Shown one piece after another: positions 52,064-59,795 of a DNA stretch of 64,000 nt (the first letter of the stretch is position 1; every line of letters starts with the position of its first letter). The position numbers and the translations under genes are program-made. The notes beneath the pieces are model-generated. The model saw only the letters and a program-made list of their open reading frames with translations, was not told the DNA's origin and made no database searches. This stretch comes from Citrobacter amalonaticus Y19 (GTDB lineage: Bacteria > Pseudomonadota > Gammaproteobacteria > Enterobacterales > Enterobacteriaceae). The stretch lies in contig NZ_CP011132.1 in assembly GCF_000981805.1 (NCBI RefSeq), forward strand, positions 4,650,001 to 4,714,000, in the 5' to 3' direction.

Positions 52064-53215
52064 TCAGTGCCAGCAGAAATGATGAACAACCTGGGTAATC
52101 AGTTCACGCGTCGGTTTGATGAACCGGGTTTCCAGATATTCATCCGGCTGGTGCGCCTGATTGATAGAGCCCGGACCCAACACCAGCGTCGGACAAAGCG
52201 TCTGAATAAACGGCGCTTCGGTGCAGTAGTTCACCACATCGGTTTTCTCGCCCAGCAGTTTCTCCACCACTTCAACCAGTTGATGGTCTGGTGGACATTC
52301 GTAGCCTGGGATCGGTGGATGCAGTTCGGCAACGGTCAGTCGGCCCGGCCAGCGTTCGCTCACCGGTGCCAGGGCTTCTGTCAGCAGGCCATCCAGATCG
52401 CCCAGCGTCATACCCGGAAGCGGGCGAATGTCCATATGCAGTTCACAGCAGGCGCAAATGCGGTTCGACGCATCGCCACCGTGCAGACTGCCCAGATTCA
52501 GGGTGGGATACGGCACGGTGAAGGCGTCATAGTGATAACGTTCCTTCAGGGTGTCGCGTAGTTGCATAATGCGACCAATCGCGTCGTGCATCAGTTCGAT
52601 AGCGTTCACGCCGCGCGCCGGATCGCTGGAGTGGCCGGACTGGCCCATTACCCGCACCGCCGTTGAGATATGGCCTTTGTGCGCGCGAATCGGCTGTAGC
52701 GACGTGGGCTCACCGATGATCGCACAATCGGGGCGAATCGCTGTGTTTTCCGAGAAGTAACGCGCCCCCGCCATGCTGGTCTCTTCATCTGCCGTCGCCA
52801 GAATGTAGAGCGGCTTTTTCAGTTGTGTCACATCAACGTCGCGAAGCGCGTCGAGAATAAAGGCGAAGAAGCCCTTCATGTCCGCCGTGCCCAGACCGTA
52901 GAGCTTGTTGTCATGCTCGGTGAGGGTGAAGGGATCGCGCGTCCAGCGCCCATCGTCAAACGGCACGGTGTCGGTATGACCCGTCAGCAGCAGGCCGCCC
53001 GCACCTTGTCCGGTGCTGGCCAGCAGATTGAATTTATTGCGGGTTCCCGGGACCGGTTGAATCTCAACGTTGAAACCGAGATCGCTGAACCAACCCGCCA
53101 GCAGATTGATTAAAGACTCATTGCTCTGATCCAGCGCTTCTTCGGTAGCGCTGATGGACGGCGTGGCAATCAGCGCGCGGTAGATCTCGATAAATGGCGG
53201 TAAGTTCATTTTCAT
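52064..53215 (-). CDS. argE: Acetylornithine deacetylase
   Basis: This cytoplasmic zinc/cobalt M20-family hydrolase releases ornithine from N-acetylornithine in arginine synthesis. The 383 residues match E. coli. Metal ligands lie in LLLTGHTDTVPFDDG near 76-90, LGTADMKGFFAF near 108-119, and TADEETSMAG near 140-149 (catalytic Glu and ligand Glu). I chose ATG 53215 (MKMNLPPF), with AAGGTG nine bases upstream; GTG at 53224 is the alternative. It is divergent from argCBH across ArgR boxes. Confidence 0.97.
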   Translation of the reverse strand: MKMNLPPFIEIYRALIATPSISATEEALDQSNESLINLLAGWFSDLGFNVEIQPVPGTRNKFNLLASTGQGAGGLLLTGHTDTVPFDDGRWTRDPFTLTEHDNKLYGLGTADMKGFFAFILDALRDVDVTQLKKPLYILATADEETSMAGARYFSENTAIRPDCAIIGEPTSLQPIRAHKGHISTAVRVMGQSGHSSDPARGVNAIELMHDAIGRIMQLRDTLKERYHYDAFTVPYPTLNLGSLHGGDASNRICACCELHMDIRPLPGMTLGDLDGLLTEALAPVSERWPGRLTVAELHPPIPGYECPPDHQLVEVVEKLLGEKTDVVNYCTEAPFIQTLCPTLVLGPGSINQAHQPDEYLETRFIKPTRELITQVVHHFCWH

Positions 53216-53241
53216 TGTTGACACACCTTAGGTCGTGATAG

Positions 53242-53280
53242 TATCAATATTCATGCAATAAATGTGCATAAAAATACATT
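53242..53280. promoter_or_regulatory. Two ArgR boxes between argE and argC
   Basis: The 18-mers at 53242-53259 (TCAAT...ATGCA core) and 53263-53280 (TGCAT...ATACA core) match the ARG-box pattern TGAAT-N4-ATTCA. They are separated by 3 bp, the standard ArgR hexamer spacing. They lie between the start codons of argE and argC and should repress both directions when arginine is present. Confidence 0.88.
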
Positions 53281-53303
53281 AACGTTGAGCATAAAGGAAC
53301 CTG

Positions 53304-54308
53304 ATGTTGAATACGCTGATTGTAGGCGCTAGCGGTTATGCGGGCGCAGAGCTTGTAAGCTACGTGAATCGCCACCCCCATATGACCATAACCGCTTTGA
53401 CCGTCTCAGCGCAAAGCAATGATGCGGGAAAGTTAATTTCTGATTTGCATCCACAGCTTAAAGGCATTGTCGATCTGCCCTTGCAGCCGATGTCCGATAT
53501 CAGCGAGTTTACCGACGGCGTGGATGTGGTGTTTTTAGCCACCGCCCACGAAGTCAGCCATGACCTGGCGCCGCAATTTTTGGCCGCCGGTTGCGTGGTC
53601 TTCGATCTTTCCGGTGCCTTCCGCGTGAACGATGCCGGGTTCTATGAAAAATACTATGGTTTCACTCATCAGCATTCCGACCTGCTTGAACAGGCGGTGT
53701 ACGGCCTGGCGGAGTGGAGCGCCGACAAACTGAAAGAGGCGAATCTGATCGCAGTGCCGGGGTGCTATCCCACGGCGGCGCAGCTCTCTCTTAAACCACT
53801 GATCGACGCCGGGCTGCTGGATTTGGCGCAATGGCCGGTGATTAACGCGACCAGCGGCGTTAGCGGGGCGGGACGTAAAGCGGCGCTGTCTAACAGCTTC
53901 TGCGAAGTGAGCCTGCAACCGTATGGTGTGTTTACCCATCGTCATCAGCCGGAGATCGCCACCCATCTGGGGACTGAGGTGATTTTCACTCCTCATCTGG
54001 GTAATTTCCCGCGTGGGATTCTGGAAACGATCACCTGTCGACTGCAGCCGGGCGTGACGCATGCGCAGGTCGCTCAGGTATTGCAGCAGGCGTATGGCGA
54101 TAAACCGCTGGTGCGTCTGTATGACAACGGCGTTCCGGCGCTGAAGAATGTGGTTGGGCTGCCATTCTGCGATATCGGTTTCGCCGTGCAGGGTGAACAT
54201 TTGATTGTGGTGGCCACCGAAGATAACTTGTTGAAAGGTGCCGCCGCACAGGCAGTGCAGTGCGCCAATATCCGTTTCGGCTTTGCTGAAACGCAGTCTC
54301 TTATTTAA
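53304..54308 (+). CDS. argC: N-acetyl-gamma-glutamyl-phosphate reductase
   Basis: It performs the third step of arginine synthesis, NADPH reduction of N-acetylglutamyl phosphate to the semialdehyde. The 334 residues match E. coli. The nucleotide loop GASGYAGAELVSYV is at 8-21, and the catalytic Cys lies in VPGCYPTAAQL near 151-161. It starts behind an AAAGGAACC site and heads argCBH. Confidence 0.98.
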   Translation: MLNTLIVGASGYAGAELVSYVNRHPHMTITALTVSAQSNDAGKLISDLHPQLKGIVDLPLQPMSDISEFTDGVDVVFLATAHEVSHDLAPQFLAAGCVVFDLSGAFRVNDAGFYEKYYGFTHQHSDLLEQAVYGLAEWSADKLKEANLIAVPGCYPTAAQLSLKPLIDAGLLDLAQWPVINATSGVSGAGRKAALSNSFCEVSLQPYGVFTHRHQPEIATHLGTEVIFTPHLGNFPRGILETITCRLQPGVTHAQVAQVLQQAYGDKPLVRLYDNGVPALKNVVGLPFCDIGFAVQGEHLIVVATEDNLLKGAAAQAVQCANIRFGFAETQSLI

Positions 54309-54315
54309 GGGTGCA

Positions 54316-55092
54316 ATGATGAGTCCATTAATTATCAAGCTGGGTGGCGTATTACTGGATAGCGAAGAGGCGCTGGAGCGTCTTTTTACCGCACTGGTGA
54401 ACTATCGTGAGTCGCATCAGCGTCCGTTGGTCATTGTGCACGGCGGCGGCTGCGTCGTTGATGAACTGATGAAAGGGCTCAACCTGCCGGTGAAAAAGAA
54501 AAACGGCCTGCGCGTGACGCCAGCCGACCAGATCGACATCATTACCGGCGCGCTGGCGGGAACAGCCAACAAAACGCTGCTGGCCTGGGCGAAGAAGCAT
54601 CACATTGCCTCCGTTGGTCTGTATCTTGGCGATGGCGACAGCGTAAAAGTGACTCAGCTCGACGAAGAGCTCGGCCACGTTGGACTGGCGAAGCCAGGTT
54701 CGCCTAAGCTGATTAACACGCTGCTGGAAAATGGTTTTCTGCCGGTCGTCAGCTCGATTGGGGTGACGGAAGAAGGGCAACTGATGAACGTGAACGCGGA
54801 CCAGGCGGCGACGGCGCTGGCGGCGACGCTGGGCGCGGACCTGATCCTGCTCTCCGACGTGAGCGGGATTCTCGATGGTAAAGGTCAGCGTATTGCGGAA
54901 ATGACCGCCGCGAAAGCGGAGCAGCTGATCGACCAGGGTATCATTACGGATGGCATGATTGTGAAGGTAAATGCCGCACTGGATGCCGCGCGCACGCTGG
55001 GGCGTCCGGTGGATATCGCCTCGTGGCGTCACGCGGAGCAACTTCCGGCGCTGTTTAACGGCACGCCAATTGGTACGCGTATTCTGGCGTAA
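54316..55092 (+). CDS. argB: Acetylglutamate kinase
   Basis: It phosphorylates N-acetylglutamate with ATP, the second step of arginine synthesis. The 258 residues match E. coli ArgB. The amino-acid-kinase motifs IIKLGGVLLD near 5-14, VIVHGGGCVVDELM near 40-53 and the C-terminal DGMIVKVNAALDA are intact. ATG at 54316 or the next ATG at 54319 are both possible behind AAGGG. It starts 7 bp after argC. Confidence 0.97.
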   Translation: MMSPLIIKLGGVLLDSEEALERLFTALVNYRESHQRPLVIVHGGGCVVDELMKGLNLPVKKKNGLRVTPADQIDIITGALAGTANKTLLAWAKKHHIASVGLYLGDGDSVKVTQLDEELGHVGLAKPGSPKLINTLLENGFLPVVSSIGVTEEGQLMNVNADQAATALAATLGADLILLSDVSGILDGKGQRIAEMTAAKAEQLIDQGIITDGMIVKVNAALDAARTLGRPVDIASWRHAEQLPALFNGTPIGTRILA

Positions 55093-55099
55093 TTATGTT

Positions 55100-55178
55100 G
55101 AGCCCGATGGCGACTACGCCTTATCGGGCCTACGAAAACACAACCTGTAGGCCGGATTAGCGCAGCGCCATCCGGTAA
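55100..55178. repeat. BIME (two REP units) between argB and argH
   Basis: GCCCGATGGCGAC...CTTATCGGGCC and TAGGCCGGATTAGCG...CGCCATCCGG are two opposed REP units inside the argCBH operon. Confidence 0.85.
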
Positions 55179-55202
55179 TTCAAGAATTTAAGGAAGCATG
55201 TT

Positions 55203-56576
55203 ATGGCACTTTGGGGTGGGCGTTTTACTCAGGCAGCAGATCAGCGGTTCAAACAGTTCAACGATTCGTTGCGTTTTGATTACCGTCTGGCGGAGCAGGA
55301 TATTGTTGGCTCTGTGGCCTGGTCCAAAGCGTTAGTCACCGTTGGCGTGTTAACCGCAGACGAACAGCTTCAGCTCGAAGAGGCGCTGAACATTCTGCTG
55401 GAAGAGGTTCGCGCCAATCCTCAGCAGATTCTGCAAAGCGATGCCGAAGATATTCATAGCTGGGTGGAAGGCAAACTGATCGACAAAGTGGGCCAGTTAG
55501 GTAAAAAACTGCATACCGGACGTAGCCGTAATGATCAGGTCGCCACCGATTTGAAACTGTGGTGCAAAGAGACGGTGACCGAACTGCTTAGCGCCAATCG
55601 TCAGTTGCAAAGCGCGCTGGTCGAGACGGCGGAAAATAACCAGGATGCGGTGATGCCGGGGTATACCCATTTGCAGCGTGCGCAGCCGGTGACGTTTGCT
55701 CACTGGTGCCTGGCCTATGTCGAAATGCTGGTGCGCGATGAAAGTCGTCTGCAGGACGCGTTAAAACGTCTGGATGTTAGCCCATTAGGCTGTGGCGCCC
55801 TGGCGGGGACGGCGTATGAAATCGATCGTGAACAACTGGCCGGTTGGCTGGGCTTTGCCTCGGCAACGCGGAACAGTCTGGACAGCGTTTCCGATCGTGA
55901 CCATGTGCTGGAACTGCTCTCTGACGCCGCTATCGGGATGGTGCATCTGTCGCGTTTTGCCGAAGACCTGATCTTCTTTAATACGGGAGAAGCGGGCTTT
56001 GTTGAGCTTTCCGATCGTGTGACCTCCGGCTCGTCGCTGATGCCGCAGAAGAAAAACCCGGATGCGCTGGAGTTGATTCGCGGTAAATGTGGCCGTGTTC
56101 AGGGTGCATTGACCGGCATGATGATGACGCTGAAGGGGCTGCCGCTGGCCTATAACAAAGACATGCAGGAAGACAAAGAAGGTCTGTTCGACGCACTCGA
56201 CACCTGGCTGGACTGCCTGCATATGGCCGCGCTGGTGCTGGACGGTATCCAGGTGAAACGTCCGCGCTGTCAGGAAGCGGCGCAGCAGGGTTATGCCAAC
56301 GCCACCGAACTGGCGGATTATCTGGTCGCGAAAGGCGTTCCGTTCCGTGAAGCGCACCATATCGTGGGTGAAACGGTCGTTGAGGCGATTCGTCAGGGGA
56401 AACCGCTGGAAGATCTGCCGCTGGCCGACTTGCAGAAATTCAGTAGCGTCATCGGCGATGATGTGTATCCGATCCTCTCCCTGCAGTCGTGTCTGGACAA
56501 ACGTGCGGCGAAAGGCGGCGTGTCTCCTCAGCAGGTTGCGCAAGCGATCGGCTATGCGAAGGCGCGTCTGGCATAA
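55203..56576 (+). CDS. argH: Argininosuccinate lyase
   Basis: It splits argininosuccinate into arginine and fumarate in the last step of arginine synthesis. The 457 residues match E. coli. The fumarase-superfamily signature GSSLMPQKKNPD is near 280-291 (catalytic Ser and Lys), and HTGRSRNDQVATDL near 105-118 and the His of GYTHLQRAQP near 157 are present. A GGAAG site precedes the ATG. In E. coli oxyR follows argH; here a sugar locus does. Confidence 0.98.
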   Translation: MALWGGRFTQAADQRFKQFNDSLRFDYRLAEQDIVGSVAWSKALVTVGVLTADEQLQLEEALNILLEEVRANPQQILQSDAEDIHSWVEGKLIDKVGQLGKKLHTGRSRNDQVATDLKLWCKETVTELLSANRQLQSALVETAENNQDAVMPGYTHLQRAQPVTFAHWCLAYVEMLVRDESRLQDALKRLDVSPLGCGALAGTAYEIDREQLAGWLGFASATRNSLDSVSDRDHVLELLSDAAIGMVHLSRFAEDLIFFNTGEAGFVELSDRVTSGSSLMPQKKNPDALELIRGKCGRVQGALTGMMMTLKGLPLAYNKDMQEDKEGLFDALDTWLDCLHMAALVLDGIQVKRPRCQEAAQQGYANATELADYLVAKGVPFREAHHIVGETVVEAIRQGKPLEDLPLADLQKFSSVIGDDVYPILSLQSCLDKRAAKGGVSPQQVAQAIGYAKARLA

Positions 56577-56595
56577 CGGATATCGGGTTTCACTC

Positions 56596-56622
56596 AGCCT
56601 GGCGCGATGCCAGGCTTTTTTA
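56596..56622 (+). terminator. Rho-independent terminator of argH
   Basis: AGCCTGGC, loop GCGAT, GCCAGGCT and then TTTTTT give a strong terminator; it also lies near the end of the convergent epimerase gene. Confidence 0.93.
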
Positions 56623-56639
56623 TGTCATGGCATCACGCA

Positions 56640-57332
56640 TCACTGACCATAATACGCATTCGCGCCGTGCTTCCTCAAAAAGTGCTTGTCCAGCAATGTT
56701 TGCTGCATCGCGGTGAGATGGGGTTGCAGTTGCTGCGTGAACAAATTCATATAAGCGATTTCTTCAAGCACAACGGCATTATGTACGGCATTGGCAGGAT
56801 CGGTGCCCCAGGCAAAGGGTCCATGACTGTTTACCAGTACGGCAGGAATATGGAGGGGCGCGAGCCCTCGTTGTTTAAAGGTTTCAATAATGACGCTGCC
56901 GGTGTCGTATTCGTAACGTCCGTTGATTTCTTCATCCCGCATGGGGCGTGTACAAGGAATTGCGCCATAGAAATAATCCGCATGCGTTGTGCCCAACGGC
57001 ATTAAATCTTTTCCGGCCTGCGACCAGATGGTGGCGTGGCGTGAATGGGTATGGACGATGCCGCCAATGTCTGGAAAAGCGTGGTACAGCGCCAGATGCG
57101 TGTCGGTATCCGATGACGGTTTTTTGTTTCCTTCGACAACCTTTCCACTGTGTATATCGACGACGACCATATCATCCAGATTCATATTGTCATATTCGAC
57201 ACCGGAGGGTTTAATGACCATCACCCCTTTTTCGCGATCAATTCCGCTGACATTTCCCCAGGTAAAGGTGACCAGTTGATGCGCGGGCAGAGCTAAATTA
57301 GCAGCCAGCACTTTTTTCTTTAGTGTGTTCAT
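56640..57332 (-). CDS. L-ribulose-5-phosphate 4-epimerase (AraD/UlaF/SgbE family)
   Basis: This class II aldolase-fold zinc enzyme converts L-ribulose 5-phosphate to D-xylulose 5-phosphate. The 230 residues are close to the 228-231 of AraD, UlaF and SgbE. The phosphate-binding VTFTWGNVSGID (near 22-33) and IKPSGVEYDNM, the zinc ligands in VHTHSRHATIW (His93, His95 region) and the distal His in NSHGPFAWG near 170 are present. Which paralog group it belongs to cannot be settled by eye. It is divergent from the DeoR gene; its partner 3-epimerase closes the visible operon. Confidence 0.92.
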   Translation of the reverse strand: MNTLKKKVLAANLALPAHQLVTFTWGNVSGIDREKGVMVIKPSGVEYDNMNLDDMVVVDIHSGKVVEGNKKPSSDTDTHLALYHAFPDIGGIVHTHSRHATIWSQAGKDLMPLGTTHADYFYGAIPCTRPMRDEEINGRYEYDTGSVIIETFKQRGLAPLHIPAVLVNSHGPFAWGTDPANAVHNAVVLEEIAYMNLFTQQLQPHLTAMQQTLLDKHFLRKHGANAYYGQ

Positions 57333-57484
57333 TCTTTACTCCTGAATTACAATTTTAATTTATAAAAAGCGGGTTTCCTCGCATTCTTTAATTGGCGTGG
57401 TGTGCAACGTTGTTATTTAAATTACGCTGAATAAATAAGATGTAAAATTCATACGGATTATTTGTATGTATAAAACAACGAGAA

Positions 57485-57548
57485 CGGTCAAACTCGGAAC
57501 AATTCGGTCATGTTTTTCCGTTTTACTGATGCCCGTAAATGACCGAAT
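57485..57548. promoter_or_regulatory. Repeat cluster, candidate operator of the DeoR regulator
   Basis: CGGTCA occurs at 57485-57490 and at 57505-57510, exactly 20 bp apart (two helical turns). The second copy belongs to ATTCGGTCAT (57502-57511), whose perfect inverse ATGACCGAAT lies at 57539-57548. Multiple same-face half-sites fit a regulator of this type. Confidence 0.45.
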
Positions 57549-57625
57549 GATGGTTTTCTTGTGGAGGCAACAGAATAAAAGAGGGCTTTTTTGTGATATA
57601 AATCGTGTTTTATGTTATTTATTTC

Positions 57626-57641
57626 TTTCGTTGCAACGAAA
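57626..57641. promoter_or_regulatory. Perfect 16-bp palindrome, candidate operator
   Basis: TTTCGTTGCAACGAAA reads the same on both strands with no mismatch. It lies about 130 bp before the DeoR start and 290 bp before the epimerase start. Palindromes of this form are typical repressor sites; the binding protein is unknown. Confidence 0.5.
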
Positions 57642-57772
57642 TTTTAGATTTTAATCACGTTATGATGTGTGTGTTATTTCTGTAAAACGATCCTTGACAC
57701 TACTCACTTTAATTCACGGCGAAAAGATTAATGATAAACACATGATGAAATCGGTTTTCGTGGGTCGATATT

Positions 57773-58585
57773 ATGTTGCAGGCAGAGCGTTATAAAATGA
57801 TTTGTGCGCATGTTCAGAAGCTGGGAGCGGTGCGCGTTACGGAACTGTCGCAATTATGTCAGGTATCGCAGGAAACGATTCGCCGTGATCTGACGAGGCT
57901 GGAAAAAAATAATAAACTCACCCGCAGCTTTGGCGGTGCGGTTTCACTGGATATGCCGGATGTGACGTCTGTGGCGATTGAAGACAACACCTGGCAAAAA
58001 AATAGTGTGGATCGGGCAGAATCATTTCGTAAGCGTACAGAAGAACATCCTGATATTAAAGCAAAAATCACCAAAGCAGCGCTTCAGTTTATTCATCCTG
58101 GCGACTGCATTTTGATGGATAACAGCAGCACCTGTTGGTTTCTGGCCCGGCAAATCCCGGATATCGATATAACGGTCGTGACCAATTCACTGCGTATTAT
58201 CCAGGCGTTAGCTTGCCGGGATAACGTTCGTATTATTGGTATTGGCGGCGAGTATTCCGAACGTCATGATGATTTTCATGGCCCGGTTGCGGAGAGCGCC
58301 ATCAGAAACTTTCAGATTAATAGTTTCTTTTTTTCCTGTCAGGGCGTGAATCTGGAAAATGGAATCCGTGATGGTAGTGAAATAAATGCCCGTCTGAAAC
58401 AGGTTATGTTACAGGTTTCGGCGAAAAAAATATTAATGGTTGACTCCAGTAAGTTCGAACAGTTCGCTTTTAGTAAAATATGTATGCTGGATGAAATTGA
58501 TATTATGGTTACCAACAGTTGTAGTGATGAGCGTTACCGTAGTTTGCATCCGCAGTTAAACGTTGTTGAAGTTGATAAGTCATAG
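57773..58585 (+). CDS. DeoR-family transcriptional regulator
   Basis: The 270-residue protein has an N-terminal DeoR HTH (YKMICAHVQKLGAVRVTEL and VSQETIRRDLTRLE, near 7-43) followed by the family's sugar-phosphate-sensing domain. That domain includes LMDNSSTCWFLARQI and VVTNSLRIIQAL, then GPVAESAIRNFQ. Members sense a phosphorylated intermediate and usually repress their neighbours. It leads the transport genes, with 142 bp to the binding-protein gene. The ribosome site before the ATG is weak. The natural target is the divergent region just upstream. Confidence 0.92.
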   Translation: MLQAERYKMICAHVQKLGAVRVTELSQLCQVSQETIRRDLTRLEKNNKLTRSFGGAVSLDMPDVTSVAIEDNTWQKNSVDRAESFRKRTEEHPDIKAKITKAALQFIHPGDCILMDNSSTCWFLARQIPDIDITVVTNSLRIIQALACRDNVRIIGIGGEYSERHDDFHGPVAESAIRNFQINSFFFSCQGVNLENGIRDGSEINARLKQVMLQVSAKKILMVDSSKFEQFAFSKICMLDEIDIMVTNSCSDERYRSLHPQLNVVEVDKS

Positions 58586-58727
58586 ATGTGAATCGTCATC
58601 TGAATAATTGAGGTAATATCCCGGTTATTTAGCCAATGCCAGAGAAAAGTTGAAATTAATAAAAAGTCAGGCTGATATTTTTATCGGGTTTCCCTGACAC
58701 ATGACGCTATTTCTTAAGGAAATTACG

Positions 58728-59732
58728 ATGAAAAAATTAATCTTACCCTGCCTGATTACTGCTGTTTTAACATCCACCGCCGCCTGGGCGGAACAACCCG
58801 CTACACCGCAAAAAGCCAATAAACCTTTCACGATGGGTGTCGTGGTTAAGGTGGGGGGCATTCCCTGGTTTAACGTGATGGAACAAGGCATTAAGGATGA
58901 AGGAAAAGCATTGGGCGTTAATGCCTGGCAAGTCGGGCCGACGACCGCAGACCCGGCTGAACAGGTCCGCGCCATCGAAGATTTAATTGCTAAAAAAGTC
59001 GATGTGATTGGCGTAGTGCCAAACGATGCGAAAGTCCTGGAGCCTGTGCTGAAGCGCGCTCAGGAAGCCGGTATTAAAGTTATTACGCATGAGTCGCCGA
59101 ACCAGGCTAATGCTGACTGGGATTTTGAATTGCTGAACACCCAAACAATGGGTGCCAACCATATGAAAGATATGGCGAAATGCATGGGCGAAGAAGGGAA
59201 ATATGCCATGTTCGTGGGCAGCCTGACAGTACCCCTGGTGAATGACTGGGCTGACGCCGCTATCGCGTATCAAAAAGAGCATTACCCAAAAATGACGCTG
59301 GTTGAGGATCGTTTTGGCGTGGCGGAATCCGTGGATGACTCGATGCGTACTGCGAATGACCTGATGTCAAAATATAAAGATCTCAAAGGGATCATGTCAT
59401 TTGGCTCGCAAGGCCCTATTGGCGCCGGCCGCGCAATTGATAAGCGTAAGAAAAACGATGCGATTTGCGTATTTGGCACATTCACTCCAGGACAGGGTAT
59501 TAAGTTGCTGGAAAAAGGCGCGATTGATGGCGGATATATTTCTAATCCGATGACGGCGGGCAAAGTTTTTGTTCAGGTCGCCACCGCGATGATGAACGGC
59601 GAACCTATCAAAAATGGCGTAAAACTCGGCGACATGGGGGAAATTAACGTTCAGAACAATACCATTCTGAGTGATAACCCTGAAAAACTCGATCTTGAAA
59701 ATACACAGCGTTTAGTGAAGTTAGGTTTGTAA
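58728..59732 (+). CDS. Periplasmic sugar-binding protein of an ABC importer
   Basis: The 334-residue protein has a signal peptide (MKKLILPCLITAVLTSTAAWA) and a type 1 periplasmic-binding fold. TMGVVVKVGGIPWFNVMEQGI near 36-56 and PADPAEQVRAIEDLI-like text after it match the Peripla_BP_4 group that includes LsrB, RhaS and RbsB. GVVPNDAKVLEPVLKRAQEAGIKVI follows near 90-115. The ligand cannot be read from sequence. An AAGGAAA site precedes the ATG, and a stable hairpin follows the stop, as is common for abundant binding proteins. Confidence 0.92.
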   Translation: MKKLILPCLITAVLTSTAAWAEQPATPQKANKPFTMGVVVKVGGIPWFNVMEQGIKDEGKALGVNAWQVGPTTADPAEQVRAIEDLIAKKVDVIGVVPNDAKVLEPVLKRAQEAGIKVITHESPNQANADWDFELLNTQTMGANHMKDMAKCMGEEGKYAMFVGSLTVPLVNDWADAAIAYQKEHYPKMTLVEDRFGVAESVDDSMRTANDLMSKYKDLKGIMSFGSQGPIGAGRAIDKRKKNDAICVFGTFTPGQGIKLLEKGAIDGGYISNPMTAGKVFVQVATAMMNGEPIKNGVKLGDMGEINVQNNTILSDNPEKLDLENTQRLVKLGL

Positions 59733-59747
59733 TTTTAGGTAGCATCA

Positions 59748-59767
59748 CCGGGCCAGTCGTGGCCCGG
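59748..59767 (+). promoter_or_regulatory. Intercistronic hairpin after the binding-protein gene
   Basis: CCGGGCCA, loop GTCG and TGGCCCGG give an 8-bp perfect stem 15 bp past the stop codon. It lacks a U-tract, so it probably protects the 3' end of the binding-protein mRNA and may attenuate downstream genes. Confidence 0.7.
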
Positions 59768-59795
59768 ATATCCTTTAGTCGTTCAGGAGCCGCAG

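Larger units (their letters stand above)
57333..57772. promoter_or_regulatory. Divergent control region of the pentulose locus
   Basis: This 440-bp AT-rich stretch has no convincing gene; a 62-codon frame at 57466-57654 lacks a ribosome site and any family pattern. It contains a repeat cluster around CGGTCA (57485-57548) and a 16-bp palindrome (57626-57641), both annotated separately. A TTGACA at 57694-57699 has no well-placed -10 partner that I can see. Confidence 0.55.

Noticed and set aside
57466..57654. 62-codon open frame in the divergent region before the DeoR gene
   Set aside because: No ribosome site, no family pattern, and the frame overlaps the repeat cluster and the palindrome; more likely promoter DNA.
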